Below, in pieces: positions 43,148-52,441 of a stretch of DNA of 64,000 nucleotides; positions within the stretch are counted from its first letter, which is position 1; each line of letters starts with the position of its first letter. The stretch is from contig NZ_VMRJ01000006.1 in NCBI RefSeq assembly GCF_007713685.1, positions 348,660-412,659 on the forward strand. The letters are read 5' to 3'. The position numbers and the translations under genes were made by a program. A model generated the notes under the pieces. It was given only the letters and a program-made list of their open reading frames with translations, made no database searches and had not been told where the DNA came from. The DNA is from Hymenobacter setariae (GTDB lineage Bacteria > Bacteroidota > Bacteroidia > Cytophagales > Hymenobacteraceae).

Positions 43148-44911
43148 ATGTTGAGAAGTCACACCAACGGCGAGCTTCGCCAAGAAAATGTCGGTCAAAC
43201 CGTTACGCTAGTGGGCTGGGTACAGCGCACCCGCGACAAAGGCGGCATCCTTTGGATAGACCTGCGCGACCGCTACGGCATCACCCAGCTGGCCCTCGAA
43301 GAAGGCGTAGAGAGCGAAGAAGTGCGTGAAAAAGCGCGTACCCTAGGTCGCGAATTTGTGGTTAGTGTGACTGGCAAAGTGGCCGAGCGCTACTCCAAGA
43401 ATGCGCACATTCCGACAGGCGACATTGAGGTACGCGTCGAGCAAATCGAGGTGCTGAACCCCGCCAAGCTGCCGCCCTTCCTCATCGAAGACGAAACCGA
43501 CGGTGGCGACGAGTTGCGCATGAAGTACCGCTACCTCGACCTGCGCCGCACGCCCGTGCGCAACAACCTGATGCTGCGCCACAAGATGGCCCAGGCCGTG
43601 CGCCGCTACCTCGACGGCCAGGATTTTATTGAAGTAGAAACGCCCGTGCTCATCAAGAGCACGCCCGAAGGTGCCCGCGACTTTGTGGTGCCCTCACGCA
43701 TGAACCCCGGCGAGTTTTACGCCTTGCCGCAGTCACCCCAGACATTTAAGCAGCTGCTCATGGTGTCGGGCTTCGACCGTTACTTCCAGATTGTGAAGTG
43801 CTTCCGTGACGAAGACCTGCGCGCCGACCGCCAGCCCGAATTCACGCAGATTGACTGTGAAATGGCTTTTGTGGAGCAGGAAGATATCCTCAATACCTTC
43901 GAGGGCCTGGTACGCTACCTGTTCAAGGAAATCAAAAACCTCGATTTCCCGACCGTGCCCCGCATGGAGTACGCCGATGCCATGCGCTGGTATGGCAACG
44001 ACAAGCCTGACGTGCGCTTCGACATGAAATTTGTGGAGCTGAACGACGTAGTAAAAGGCCAGGGCTTCCCAGTCTTCGATAGCGCCGAGCTGGTGGTAGG
44101 CATCAACGCTGCGACCTGCGCCGCCTACACCCGCAAGCAGCTCGACGAGCTGACCAATTTTGTGAAGCGCCCGCAGCTTGGCGCTACGGGCCTTGTGTAT
44201 GCCCGCGTAGAAGCCGGCGGCGTGGTAAAATCGTCGGTCGATAAGTTCTATCCGCAGGAGGAATTGCAGAAGTGGAAAGCCGCCTTCAATGCTAATGAGG
44301 GCGACCTGCTGCTCATCTTGGCTGGCCCAGCCGACAAAACTCGCAAGGCCCTGAGTGAACTGCGCCTCGAAATGGGCCAGCGCCTAGGTCTGCGCGACAA
44401 GGACACGTTTGCTCCGCTGTGGGTTGTCAATTTCCCGTTGCTCGAGTACATTGAGGAGGAAGGCCGCTACTTCGCCATGCACCACCCCTTCACTTCGCCC
44501 AAGCCCGACGACCTGCACCTGCTCGATAATCCTGAGACCATCGGTCAGGCTCGCGCCAATGCCTATGACTTGGTTATCAATGGAGTGGAAGTGGGCGGCG
44601 GCTCCATTCGTATTCACGACCGCGCTGTGCAGGCGCGTATGTTTTCGCTGCTCGGTTTCTCGCCTGAGGAGGCGCAAGCCCAGTTTGGCTTCCTGCTCGA
44701 CGCCTTCGAGTACGGCGCACCACCCCACGGTGGCATTGCCTTCGGCTTCGACCGCCTGTGCTCGCTCTTCGGCGGCGCCGATAGCATTCGCGACTTTATT
44801 GCCTTCCCCAAAAACAACTCGGGCCGCGACGTGATGATTGACTCGCCCTCGCCGATTTCGGACAAGCAGCTAACCGAACTGAGCATCAAAACGGCCGTGG
44901 TTGCGAAATAA
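43148..44911 (+). CDS. aspS: Aspartyl-tRNA synthetase
   Basis: AspRS charges tRNA-Asp. The 587-residue bacterial-type protein has an N-terminal OB-fold anticodon-binding domain (V-G-W-V-Q-R-T-R-D-K-G-G), a class II catalytic core with motif 2 F-R-D-E-D-L-R-A-D-R-Q-P-E-F and motif 3 G-I-A-F-G-F-D-R, and the GAD insertion between them. The ATG at 43148 (M-L-R-S-H-T-N-G-E-L) is the normal start; the longer reading from 43040 overlaps the promoter. A strong terminator follows its stop. Confidence 0.97.
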   Translation: MLRSHTNGELRQENVGQTVTLVGWVQRTRDKGGILWIDLRDRYGITQLALEEGVESEEVREKARTLGREFVVSVTGKVAERYSKNAHIPTGDIEVRVEQIEVLNPAKLPPFLIEDETDGGDELRMKYRYLDLRRTPVRNNLMLRHKMAQAVRRYLDGQDFIEVETPVLIKSTPEGARDFVVPSRMNPGEFYALPQSPQTFKQLLMVSGFDRYFQIVKCFRDEDLRADRQPEFTQIDCEMAFVEQEDILNTFEGLVRYLFKEIKNLDFPTVPRMEYADAMRWYGNDKPDVRFDMKFVELNDVVKGQGFPVFDSAELVVGINAATCAAYTRKQLDELTNFVKRPQLGATGLVYARVEAGGVVKSSVDKFYPQEELQKWKAAFNANEGDLLLILAGPADKTRKALSELRLEMGQRLGLRDKDTFAPLWVVNFPLLEYIEEEGRYFAMHHPFTSPKPDDLHLLDNPETIGQARANAYDLVINGVEVGGGSIRIHDRAVQARMFSLLGFSPEEAQAQFGFLLDAFEYGAPPHGGIAFGFDRLCSLFGGADSIRDFIAFPKNNSGRDVMIDSPSPISDKQLTELSIKTAVVAK

Positions 44912-44925
44912 GACCTAGGTGCCAT

Positions 44926-44971
44926 AAAAAAGAGAGCGGCCACTGATGCATCAGTGGCCGCTCTCTTTTTT
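44926..44971. terminator. Perfect bidirectional terminator between aspS and nuoJ
   Basis: A perfect 21-bp stem (44926-44946 and 44951-44971) with loop TGCA, A- and T-tracts on both ends. It ends the rightward aspS transcript and the leftward nuo operon, 14 bases after the nuoJ stop. Confidence 0.93.
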
Positions 44972-44984
44972 ATATAATGCTGTG

Positions 44985-45491
44985 TTAGAAGTTCCGCTCG
45001 CCCGTCTCGCGCTTGCCTAGCATAACCGAGCCAACCATAGCGGCCAGAAGTAGGATAGAAGCCAATTCAAAGGGTAGCGAATACTCCTTGAACAATACCA
45101 TACCTAGGCGGTCTACCATGCCTATCTGCGAATCGAAAGTGGCGGCATTGTAGCCAGTAGGCTCTACGCCGCGGAGCGCCGCAACCATTACCAGCAGTAG
45201 TAGGCCACCCGAAACCGTAGCGGCTACCTTAGCCAGCATGGGCTTTTGCGGCTCGGTTTCCTCGTTCAGATTTAAGAACATAATCACGAACAGGAACAAT
45301 ACCATGATAGCTCCGGCATATACGATGATGTTTACGGCGGCTAGAAACTGCGCGTTAAGCAGCAGGTAGTGAGCCGACAGTGTGAAGAACGTGAGGATAA
45401 GAAACAGTACGCTATGCACGGGATTCTTAGCCAGCACTACACCTAGGGCACTCAGCAGCGCAACGAACGATAAGAAGAGAAAGAGAGACAT
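44985..45491 (-). CDS. nuoJ: NADH-quinone oxidoreductase subunit J
   Basis: NuoJ is a membrane subunit of complex I, close to the proton channels. The 168-residue protein has five hydrophobic segments and the family segment L-L-L-N-A-Q-F-L-A-A-V-N-I-I-V-Y-A-G-A-I-M-V. It is the last gene of the leftward operon in this window: the terminator at 44926-44971 follows at once, and no nuoK, L, M or N follows. A 106-bp hairpin repeat separates it from nuoI. Confidence 0.95.
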   Translation of the reverse strand: MSLFLFLSFVALLSALGVVLAKNPVHSVLFLILTFFTLSAHYLLLNAQFLAAVNIIVYAGAIMVLFLFVIMFLNLNEETEPQKPMLAKVAATVSGGLLLLVMVAALRGVEPTGYNAATFDSQIGMVDRLGMVLFKEYSLPFELASILLLAAMVGSVMLGKRETGERNF

Positions 45492-45498
45492 AAAGGAG

Positions 45499-45604
45499 TG
45501 TCATGCTGAGCTTGCGAAGCATCTTATCAGACTTGCAGCGCTCGGGTAGGTACTAATTCTGAGGAAGGCAGCCGTGATAAGATGCTTCGTTCCTCAGCAT
45601 GACA
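45499..45604. repeat. Palindromic repeat, copy A, between nuoI and nuoJ
   Basis: Ends are TGTCATGCTGAG (45499-45510) and its complement (45593-45604). The inner arms continue with GCGAAGCATCTTATCA and its complement, so about 30 bases pair around a 45-base middle. The same outer and inner arms occur at 48408-48523 and 51754-51856. Confidence 0.9.
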
Positions 45605-45613
45605 GGCTAGAAA

Positions 45614-46198
45614 TTAGGCGGACTGCATTTGCGTGCGCAGTTTATCGGCTTGCTCGGGTGTAAGCTGGATGCCGCGCTTCGAGCGATTATCAGGAGATAC
45701 GGGCTCTACCAGACGGTCTTTGCCGTAGATAAATTCGTCGCGTTCGTAGCGCGGCGGCGCCATTTTGTCAGCTTGCAGATAGATGGCAGCTTTCGGGCAA
45801 GCCTCTTCACAGAGACCGCAGAAGATGCAGCGCAGCATGTTGATTTCATAGCTGACGGCGTATTTCTCTTCGCGGTAGAGATTTTGCTCGCCCTTCTTAC
45901 GCTCGCCAGCTACCATCGTGATAGCTTCAGCAGGGCAGGCTACGGCACATAGGCCACAGGCCGTGCAACGCTCGCGGCCCGCTTCATCGCGTTTGAGCAC
46001 GTGCAAGCCGCGGAAAACAGGCGAGAACGGACGCGTCTCCTCAGGGTAGCGAACAGTGATTTGCTTTTTGGTTGCAGCCCGAAAAAAGTGCTGCATGGTA
46101 ATAGACAAGCCCTGGAAAATCGCCGGAAGGTAGGCCCGCTCGGCGAGCGTCATCGGCTTCTTTTCTAGTTTCTTGGCGCGGTTGCTTAGCGATTCCAT
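45614..46198 (-). CDS. nuoI: NADH-quinone oxidoreductase subunit I
   Basis: NuoI carries iron-sulfur clusters N6a and N6b that pass electrons to NuoB. The 194-residue protein has two ferredoxin motifs, C-T-A-C-G-L-C-A-V-A-C-P and C-I-F-C-G-L-C-E-E-A-C-P. The N-terminal part (about 1-70) is longer than a minimal NuoI. It is between nuoH and nuoJ as usual. Confidence 0.96.
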   Translation of the reverse strand: MESLSNRAKKLEKKPMTLAERAYLPAIFQGLSITMQHFFRAATKKQITVRYPEETRPFSPVFRGLHVLKRDEAGRERCTACGLCAVACPAEAITMVAGERKKGEQNLYREEKYAVSYEINMLRCIFCGLCEEACPKAAIYLQADKMAPPRYERDEFIYGKDRLVEPVSPDNRSKRGIQLTPEQADKLRTQMQSA

Positions 46199-46242
46199 AT
46201 AGGTCGGTAGGGTAAGAGGGGAGGGCTAGCCGAGTGGACTGC

Positions 46243-47340
46243 CTACCACCACTGCTTGATTTCGGGGATGATGCCGGTCGTGATGAGGCCACCCGTCAGC
46301 AAGATATTGAAGATGGCCAGCGGGATAAGGATGGTCCAGCCGAGGCGCATCAATTGGTCGTAGCGGAAGCGCGGCAAAGTCCAGCGCACCCACATGAAGA
46401 AGAAGATGAAGGCGAAAATCTTGGCAAATACTGCTACCACGCCTAGGATGGCAATGATATTCTGCGCAGCATCAATAGATAAGCCTTGCGAAGAGGATAA
46501 CCAGCTGCGTAGCTCGTATTGGAAAGGGAAGTTGAAGCCACCGAAATAGATAACGCTCATCACGGCCGAGGCCACAAATACGTTGACATACTCGGCAAAG
46601 AGGTAGAGGCCCATTTTCATCGAGCTGTACTCGGTGTGGTAGCCGCCTACAAGCTCCGTTTCGCACTCAGGAAGGTCAAACGGGGTGCGGTTGGTTTCAG
46701 CAAAAGCGCAGACAATGAAGATAATAAAGCCTAGGGGCTGCTTCACCACATTCCAGAAGTGCCACTCGCCAGGCACCGACTGCTGCAGTGTAATGTCGCG
46801 TAGCGAGAGCGAGCCCGACATCATCAGCACCGCAATTAAGGCTAGGCCCATCGCCAGTTCGTAGCTAATGTTTTGCGAAGCCGCGCGGATGGCACCTAGG
46901 AGCGAAAACTTATTATTTGATGCCCAGCCGCCAATCATGATACCATATACACCAAGCGACACGATGCCAAACACGTAGAGCATGCCTACGTTAATTTCGA
47001 TACCTTGCAGGTGCACGACGGTTTCGCCAAACTTTAGGAAATTGCCGAACGGAATAACGGCAGACGACATCAGCGCCGTTATCATCGCCAGGCAGGGGCC
47101 GAAAATAAACAGCGCTTTGTTGGCGCCGCTCGGGAAGAATTCTTCTTTTGTGAAAAGCTTCACGGCGTCAGCCAGCGGCTGTACAATGCCGAAAGGTCCA
47201 GCGCGGTCAGGACCAACCCTGTCTTGTAGAAACGCAGCAATTACGCGCTCGGCGTAGGTGCAGTAAGTGGCAATGAGCAGCGAAATGCCGAACACTACCA
47301 GAATAACGAGGCCTTGCCAGCCTAAAGATTCGAGAGACAT
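46243..47340 (-). CDS. nuoH: NADH-quinone oxidoreductase subunit H
   Basis: NuoH is the membrane subunit that forms the quinone-binding chamber next to NuoD and NuoB. The 365-residue protein has about eight membrane segments and the family segments Q-D-R-V-G-P-D-R-A-G-P-F-G and F-A-E-T-N-R-T-P-F-D-L-P-E. It follows nuoG by 18 bases. Confidence 0.96.
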   Translation of the reverse strand: MSLESLGWQGLVILVVFGISLLIATYCTYAERVIAAFLQDRVGPDRAGPFGIVQPLADAVKLFTKEEFFPSGANKALFIFGPCLAMITALMSSAVIPFGNFLKFGETVVHLQGIEINVGMLYVFGIVSLGVYGIMIGGWASNNKFSLLGAIRAASQNISYELAMGLALIAVLMMSGSLSLRDITLQQSVPGEWHFWNVVKQPLGFIIFIVCAFAETNRTPFDLPECETELVGGYHTEYSSMKMGLYLFAEYVNVFVASAVMSVIYFGGFNFPFQYELRSWLSSSQGLSIDAAQNIIAILGVVAVFAKIFAFIFFFMWVRWTLPRFRYDQLMRLGWTILIPLAIFNILLTGGLITTGIIPEIKQWW

Positions 47341-47358
47341 ACGGTAGAGACTATCAGC

Positions 47359-48384
47359 TTAGAAGGAGGTGCCGTTGGGACCACCTAGTTTCAGCGGCGG
47401 GTTTTTCTCCAGCTCGCGCACGGTGCTTTCGGGCAAGTCTGCAATCACTTGCGGGTTGATTACCGGCAGCTCGTAGTGGTTGGCCGAAATAACCGACGAG
47501 CGGTCGATGTGCGCCGGGCCTTCGATAACCCAATCCGAAGTTTCCTTCTTCTCGAAGCGGCACTCGTTGCAAATCCACTCCTTCACCTCGCCGTATTCAT
47601 CCTTGCGAGCGGTTACGCGCAGCACGTCCTTTCCTTTGTACCAAAGCGTTACGCGGCCGGCGCATTTCTCGTGGCCACAGTCGCGGTGCGCGTTCACGGG
47701 CTTGGTAAACCACACGCGCTGCTTAAAGCGGAAAGTTTTGTCGGTAAGCGCGCCCACCGGGCACACGTCAATTACGTTGCCGCTGAAATCTTTGTCAATC
47801 GAGTTCTCGATGTAGGTGCCAATCTCGGCAGCATCGCCCCGACCTAGAACGCCATGCACGCGGCCTTCGGTGAGTTGGTCGGCAGTGTACACGCAGCGGT
47901 AGCACAGGATGCAGCGCGTCATGTGCAGCTGCACGTAGGGGCCAATATCGATTTTCTCGAACGTGCGGCGCTCTTCCTCGTAGCGCGTGGTGCTCACGCC
48001 GTGCTCGTAGGCAAAGTTTTGCAGGTCGCACTCGCCAGCCTGGTCACACACTGGGCAATCGAGCGGGTGGTTGATGAGTAGCATCTCCACAATGCCTTTG
48101 CGCACGTCGAGCACTTGCTGGCTGGTCGTGTTTTCCACCACCATGCCATCTTGTACCGGGGTAATGCACGAAGCCACAAGCTTCGGCATCGGACGTGGGT
48201 CCTTAGTCGAGCCGGCCGCTACACGCACCAGGCAAGCACGGCATTTACCGCCGCTGCCTTTGAGTGGGGTGTAGTAGCACATGGCGGGCGGTACTACGCC
48301 ACCCCCAATTTTGCGGGCTGCGTTGAGGATAGTGGTGCCGTCTGGCACTTCTACCTCTATTCCGTCAAAAGTTATTTTAGCCAT
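47359..48384 (-). CDS. nuoG: Short NuoG-like 2Fe-2S/4Fe-4S subunit of complex I
   Basis: NuoG relays electrons from NuoF to NuoI. The 341-residue protein keeps the N-terminal 2Fe-2S domain (C-Y-Y-T-P, G-K-C-R-A-C), the H-x3-C-x2-C-x5-C type cluster region (H-P-L-D-C-P-V-C-D-Q-A-G-E-C) and a 4Fe-4S pair (C-I-L-C-Y-R-C, V-C-P-V-G-A-L). It then stops, without the molybdopterin-like domain that makes other NuoG proteins about 700-900 residues. The rest has C-G-H-E-K-C and C-N-E-C pairs that may hold another metal. This short form is known from Bacteroidota and fits the other phylum signs. nuoF is upstream, with repeat copy B between them. Confidence 0.92.
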   Translation of the reverse strand: MAKITFDGIEVEVPDGTTILNAARKIGGGVVPPAMCYYTPLKGSGGKCRACLVRVAAGSTKDPRPMPKLVASCITPVQDGMVVENTTSQQVLDVRKGIVEMLLINHPLDCPVCDQAGECDLQNFAYEHGVSTTRYEEERRTFEKIDIGPYVQLHMTRCILCYRCVYTADQLTEGRVHGVLGRGDAAEIGTYIENSIDKDFSGNVIDVCPVGALTDKTFRFKQRVWFTKPVNAHRDCGHEKCAGRVTLWYKGKDVLRVTARKDEYGEVKEWICNECRFEKKETSDWVIEGPAHIDRSSVISANHYELPVINPQVIADLPESTVRELEKNPPLKLGGPNGTSF

Positions 48385-48407
48385 TAGAATAGCTGCTGAT
48401 ATACGTT

Positions 48408-48523
48408 TGTCATCCTGAGCTTGCGAAAGACCTTATCACGCGCGCATCGTTGGACTTATTATAGGTGCGACGAAAGCAGCCGTGATAAGATGCTTCTTTC
48501 GGTACGCCAGATGAGGCATGACA
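48408..48523. repeat. Palindromic repeat, copy B, between nuoF and nuoG
   Basis: Left end TGTCATCCTGAG (48408-48419) and the right end ATGACA (48518-48523) belong to the same family as copies A and C. The inner CTTATCACG/CGTGATAAG arms are conserved, but the right arm carries an insertion, making this the most diverged copy. Confidence 0.85.
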
Positions 48524-48528
48524 GATAG

Positions 48529-49866
48529 TTAGGCCATTACTAGGTTGCCGCGGTACACGGCCCCAGGCTGCGTAGCCTCCTTCGGGTGGGTCACGTGCCA
48601 CTCAAACTCATCGCGGAAGTGGCGCACGGCGGCCGCCACGGGCCACGCGGCGGCTTCACCGAGTGGGCAAATAGTATTGCCCTCAATCTGCTTGGCTACG
48701 CTCACAATCAGGTCGATGTCGTGCATCGAACCGTGGCCGTGCTCGAGGCGGTGCAATACTTTTTCGAGCCAGCCCGTGCCTTCGCGGCAGGGCGAGCACT
48801 GCCCGCAGCTTTCGTGATGGTAGAAGCGCGAGAAGTTCCAAGTATTCTTCACAATGCACGTGGTTTCGTCCATCGCAATAAAGCCACCTGAACCAAGCAT
48901 GGTGCCTGTCACAAAGCCCCCATCACTTAGTGACTCGTAAGTCATCAAGCGCGGTTCGCCCGCCGCAGTTTTTAGAATCAGCTCCTTAGGCAGAATGGGC
49001 ACTGACGAGCCCCCAGCCACTACGGCCTTCAACTCACGACCTTTCCAGATACCGCCACAGTACTCATCCGAGTAGATGAATTCTTCGACTGGTACGCCTA
49101 GCTCTAACTCGTAGATGCCGGGCTTATTAAGGTGACCGCAGGCCGAAAACAGCTTGGTGCCAGTGCTGCGGCCTACGCCGATTTTAGCGTACTCATCGCC
49201 ACCCATGTTCAAGATGGGCACGACGGTAGCAATACTCTCCACGTTATTAACTACTGTGGGGCGGGCATACAGGCCTTGCACAGCTGGGAATGGCGGCTTA
49301 TTGCGCGGATTGCCGCGCTTGCCTTCCAGTGATTCCAGCAGCGCGGTTTCTTCGCCGCAGATGTAAGCGCCCCCGCCCGGATGCACGTGCAAATCAAGCG
49401 AATAACCCGAACCTAGGATGTTCTCACCCAAAAAGCCAGCGGCATAAGCCTCTGCAATGGCCTTCTCCAGGATGCGCAGTACATACAATAGCTCGCCGCG
49501 GATGTAGATGTAGCTTGTGCGGGCCCCTAGGGCGTAGCTACCCGCAATCATGCCCTCAATGAGCAAGTGCGGTAGCTTCGACATGAGGTAGCGGTCCTTG
49601 AAAGTGCCTGGCTCCGACTCGTCGGCGTTGCATACTAAGTAGCGCGGCACACCCTCGGGCTTAGCCAGGAAGCTCCATTTCATACCCGTAGGGAAGCCAG
49701 CGCCGCCACGCCCGCGTAGGCCTGACTTCTTTACTTCTTCTACTACCTCTTCGGGCGTCATTTTCAGCGCCTTCTCTACAGCGCGGTAGCCGCCGTGCTT
49801 ACGGTACACCGCGAAGGTTTCAATGCCTTCGACGTTGACGTGTTCGGTTAATAGCTTGCGTCCCAT
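48529..49866 (-). CDS. nuoF: NADH-quinone oxidoreductase subunit F
   Basis: NuoF binds NADH and FMN and holds cluster N3. The 445-residue protein has G-R-G-G-A-G-F-P-T-G (NADH/FMN site), C-N-A-D-E-S-E-P-G-T, and the N3 motif E-S-C-G-Q-C-S-P-C-R-E-G with T-I-C-P-L-G-E-A. It starts at ATG 49866, 19 bases after nuoE. Confidence 0.96.
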   Translation of the reverse strand: MGRKLLTEHVNVEGIETFAVYRKHGGYRAVEKALKMTPEEVVEEVKKSGLRGRGGAGFPTGMKWSFLAKPEGVPRYLVCNADESEPGTFKDRYLMSKLPHLLIEGMIAGSYALGARTSYIYIRGELLYVLRILEKAIAEAYAAGFLGENILGSGYSLDLHVHPGGGAYICGEETALLESLEGKRGNPRNKPPFPAVQGLYARPTVVNNVESIATVVPILNMGGDEYAKIGVGRSTGTKLFSACGHLNKPGIYELELGVPVEEFIYSDEYCGGIWKGRELKAVVAGGSSVPILPKELILKTAAGEPRLMTYESLSDGGFVTGTMLGSGGFIAMDETTCIVKNTWNFSRFYHHESCGQCSPCREGTGWLEKVLHRLEHGHGSMHDIDLIVSVAKQIEGNTICPLGEAAAWPVAAAVRHFRDEFEWHVTHPKEATQPGAVYRGNLVMA

Positions 49867-49885
49867 AGTATTAACTTATTAGCTA

Positions 49886-50473
49886 TTAGTTATTTTGGAG
49901 TGAGGTTGGCAAGCCATTTTCCTCCCAAGGCAAGATAGGCCGGTGCACCAAGCTTTTCAGCTCGTTCAGCATAGCGTTCACATTTTCCTCGGTGTCGAGC
50001 GACTCGTAATATTTCTCGCGCACTTGCACCACCGGCGCGAAGCCGCAGGCCGCCAGGCACTCTACCTCTTTCAGCGTAAACAAGCCATCGGGCGAGTTGC
50101 CGCCGACTTTAGCACCCGTAATGCGCTCTAAGTGAGCCGTAAGCTCATCAGAGCCGCGCAGCATGCAGGGGCCCGTGCGGCAGATTTCCAACACGTGCTT
50201 GCCCACTGGCTTGAGATTGAACATCGTGTAAAACGTGCTTACCTCATACACCTCAATGGGGCGCAGCCCTAGGGTCTCGGCCACCAAGTCTTGCACCTCG
50301 GGGCTTACCCAACCACCAAACTCAGCCTGTGCAATGTGTAGCACGGGCAACAAAGTCGATTTCTTGCGGTCGTCGGGGTAATGCGTGAGCAAGCGCTTAA
50401 TTTCGGCCTGAGCGGCAGGCGAAAACTGGGGTTTAGCGGCGGTGGTGGTCGGCTCCATATCGGGTACTTTCAA
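49886..50473 (-). CDS. nuoE: NADH-quinone oxidoreductase subunit E
   Basis: NuoE carries the 2Fe-2S cluster N1a next to NuoF. The 195-residue thioredoxin-fold protein has the ligands in C-R-T-G-P-C and C-L-A-A-C-G. The start may be ATG 50473 or 50458; 50473 lies 8 bases after the nuoD stop. Confidence 0.95.
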   Translation of the reverse strand: MKVPDMEPTTTAAKPQFSPAAQAEIKRLLTHYPDDRKKSTLLPVLHIAQAEFGGWVSPEVQDLVAETLGLRPIEVYEVSTFYTMFNLKPVGKHVLEICRTGPCMLRGSDELTAHLERITGAKVGGNSPDGLFTLKEVECLAACGFAPVVQVREKYYESLDTEENVNAMLNELKSLVHRPILPWEENGLPTSLQNN

Positions 50474-50481
50474 CTTAAAAA

Positions 50482-51744
50482 CTAGGCGTCTAGCTCGCCG
50501 GCAATCACGTTCATCGACGACAGAATAACAATGGCGTCAGAAAGGCTCGTGCCCACTACCATCTCCGAATAAGCTTGGTAGTAGATAAAGCACGGCCGGC
50601 GGAAGTGCAAGCGATAAGGCGTGCGGCCCCCATCCGAAATCAGGTAGAACCCAAGTTCGCCGTTGCCGCCTTCTACCGAGTGGTACACCTCACCAACCGG
50701 CGCTTCAATCTCACCCATGATGATTTTGAAGTGGTAAATCAACGCCTCCATGTTTTTGTACACGGCCTGCTTGGGAGGCAAGTAGTAGTGCGGCGCATCG
50801 GCGTGGAACGGACCATCGGGCAACCGGTCAAGCGCTTGGTTGATGATGCGTAAGCTCTGCCAAATCTCTTCGTTGCGCACCAAGAAACGGTCGTATGTAT
50901 CGCCGTTGGTACCCACCGGAATGTCAAACTCGAAGTCTTCGTAGCTCGAGTAGGGGTTCATTACCCGCACGTCATAGTCTACCCCTGCCGCCCGCAGGTT
51001 AGGGCCGGTAAAGCCGTAGTTTAATGCCTTTTCCGCCGTGATAGGGCCCACGTTTACCACGCGGTCCATAAAGATGCGGTTGCGGTTGAACATAGATTCA
51101 AACTCCTTCATCACAGCCGGAAACTCCTTGAGCCACTTGCGCAGCTTTTCGATGGCTACCGGCGAGAAGTCGCGCTCCATACCGCCGACGCGGCCCATAT
51201 TGGTGGTCAGACGCGAACCGCAGACTTCTTCGTAAATCTCGTAAATCTTCTCACGCTCCTGAAACACGTAGAGGAAGCCAGTGAAGGCACCCGTATCTAC
51301 CCCTAGGATGGAGTTACAAATGAGGTGGTCAGCGATACGCGCCAACTCCATCATTATCACACGCATATACTGCGCGCGCTTGGGTACTTGCACCCCTAGG
51401 AGCTTCTCTACCGTCATGTGCCAGCCCATGTTGTTGATGGGCGACGAACAGTAGTTCATGCGGTCGGTGAGCGGCGTAATCTGATAGAACGGCCGCCGCT
51501 CGGCAATTTTCTCAAACGCCCGGTGGATGTAGCCGATAGTCGGCACCCCCGAAATGATGCGCTCGCCATCCATTTGCAGGATGTTCTGGAAAATGCCGTG
51601 CGTAGCCGGGTGCGTCGGGCCCAGGTTCAGGGTCGTCAGCTCCTGTGAGAAGTCATTGAGCGTAGGCACCAACTGGCCGCCTTGCTGCTCCTGAGCTTCC
51701 TGAATAATCTTGTGAGTGCCAGCGAGGGCGTCGTTTACTGCCAT
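50482..51744 (-). CDS. nuoD: NADH-quinone oxidoreductase subunit D
   Basis: NuoD forms the quinone site with NuoB. The 420-residue protein has the family motifs N-L-G-P-T-H-P-A-T-H-G, R-A-F-E-K and V-G-P-I-T-A-E. It is separate from nuoC, as in many non-enteric species. Repeat copy C lies between the two genes. Confidence 0.96.
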   Translation of the reverse strand: MAVNDALAGTHKIIQEAQEQQGGQLVPTLNDFSQELTTLNLGPTHPATHGIFQNILQMDGERIISGVPTIGYIHRAFEKIAERRPFYQITPLTDRMNYCSSPINNMGWHMTVEKLLGVQVPKRAQYMRVIMMELARIADHLICNSILGVDTGAFTGFLYVFQEREKIYEIYEEVCGSRLTTNMGRVGGMERDFSPVAIEKLRKWLKEFPAVMKEFESMFNRNRIFMDRVVNVGPITAEKALNYGFTGPNLRAAGVDYDVRVMNPYSSYEDFEFDIPVGTNGDTYDRFLVRNEEIWQSLRIINQALDRLPDGPFHADAPHYYLPPKQAVYKNMEALIYHFKIIMGEIEAPVGEVYHSVEGGNGELGFYLISDGGRTPYRLHFRRPCFIYYQAYSEMVVGTSLSDAIVILSSMNVIAGELDA

Positions 51745-51753
51745 TGTGCGTTA

Positions 51754-51856
51754 TGTCATCCTGAGCGCAGCGAAGGACCTTATCACGTCCAAGCCGCTAG
51801 GGTAATAATTCTGGCGAGGGCCATCGTGATAAGATGCTTCCTTCGTCAGCATGACA
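51754..51856. repeat. Palindromic repeat, copy C, between nuoC and nuoD
   Basis: Left end TGTCATCCTGAG, inner arm CTTATCACG, then CGTGATAAGATGCTTC and right end GCATGACA. Arms are about 32 bases with a central spacer of about 38. Confidence 0.9.
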
Positions 51857-51865
51857 AGCCTGAAA

Positions 51866-52435
51866 TTAGCGACCGAAGAAAAGGTCGGTTTTGTCTTCGC
51901 GGGTGCCATCTTCGAGCGGGTATTGCCGGCGCATGGGATGGTAGTCCATGTCCTCCACATTTAGAATGCGGCGCAGGTTGGGGTGGCCCATGAAGATGAT
52001 ACCAAAGAAATCGTAGGCTTCACGTTCCATCCAGTTTGCCGTAGCGTAGAGGTCCGTGAGGGTAGGCACTACCGGGTCGGCCAACGGGAAGAAAATTTTG
52101 ATGCGCAGGCGAACATTGTGCACTAGGCTGTGCAAATGGTATATCATTCCAAGTTCCTGGTTCAGGTTCTCGGGATAGTTAATACCACACATTGTAGTCA
52201 AGAAGTGGAATTTTAGCTCCGTATCCTGCTGCAAGCCTGCAATAATGTTGTGGATATGCTCGCGCTTCGTCGTAACGGTCAGCAACCCGTAAGGCTCCTC
52301 CACATCCGTAAACGTAGACTCGCCAAACAGGCGGTGCAGTAGGGCTAGTACCTGTGCATTTTGCTGAGCGGTAGGGTCTTGGGCAGCGGCCGTTTCCTGA
52401 GCAGCGGTAGATTCTTCTTTAGTTGGGTCAGCCAT
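51866..52435 (-). CDS. nuoC: NADH-quinone oxidoreductase subunit C
   Basis: NuoC is a peripheral-arm subunit beside NuoD. The 189-residue protein has the signature W-M-E-R-E-A-Y-D-F-F-G-I and G-H-P-N-L-R-R-I. The first 30 residues are Ala/Thr/Glu-rich and probably disordered. A hairpin repeat at 52442-52531 separates it from nuoB. Confidence 0.95.
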   Translation of the reverse strand: MADPTKEESTAAQETAAAQDPTAQQNAQVLALLHRLFGESTFTDVEEPYGLLTVTTKREHIHNIIAGLQQDTELKFHFLTTMCGINYPENLNQELGMIYHLHSLVHNVRLRIKIFFPLADPVVPTLTDLYATANWMEREAYDFFGIIFMGHPNLRRILNVEDMDYHPMRRQYPLEDGTREDKTDLFFGR

Positions 52436-52441
52436 TACGTG

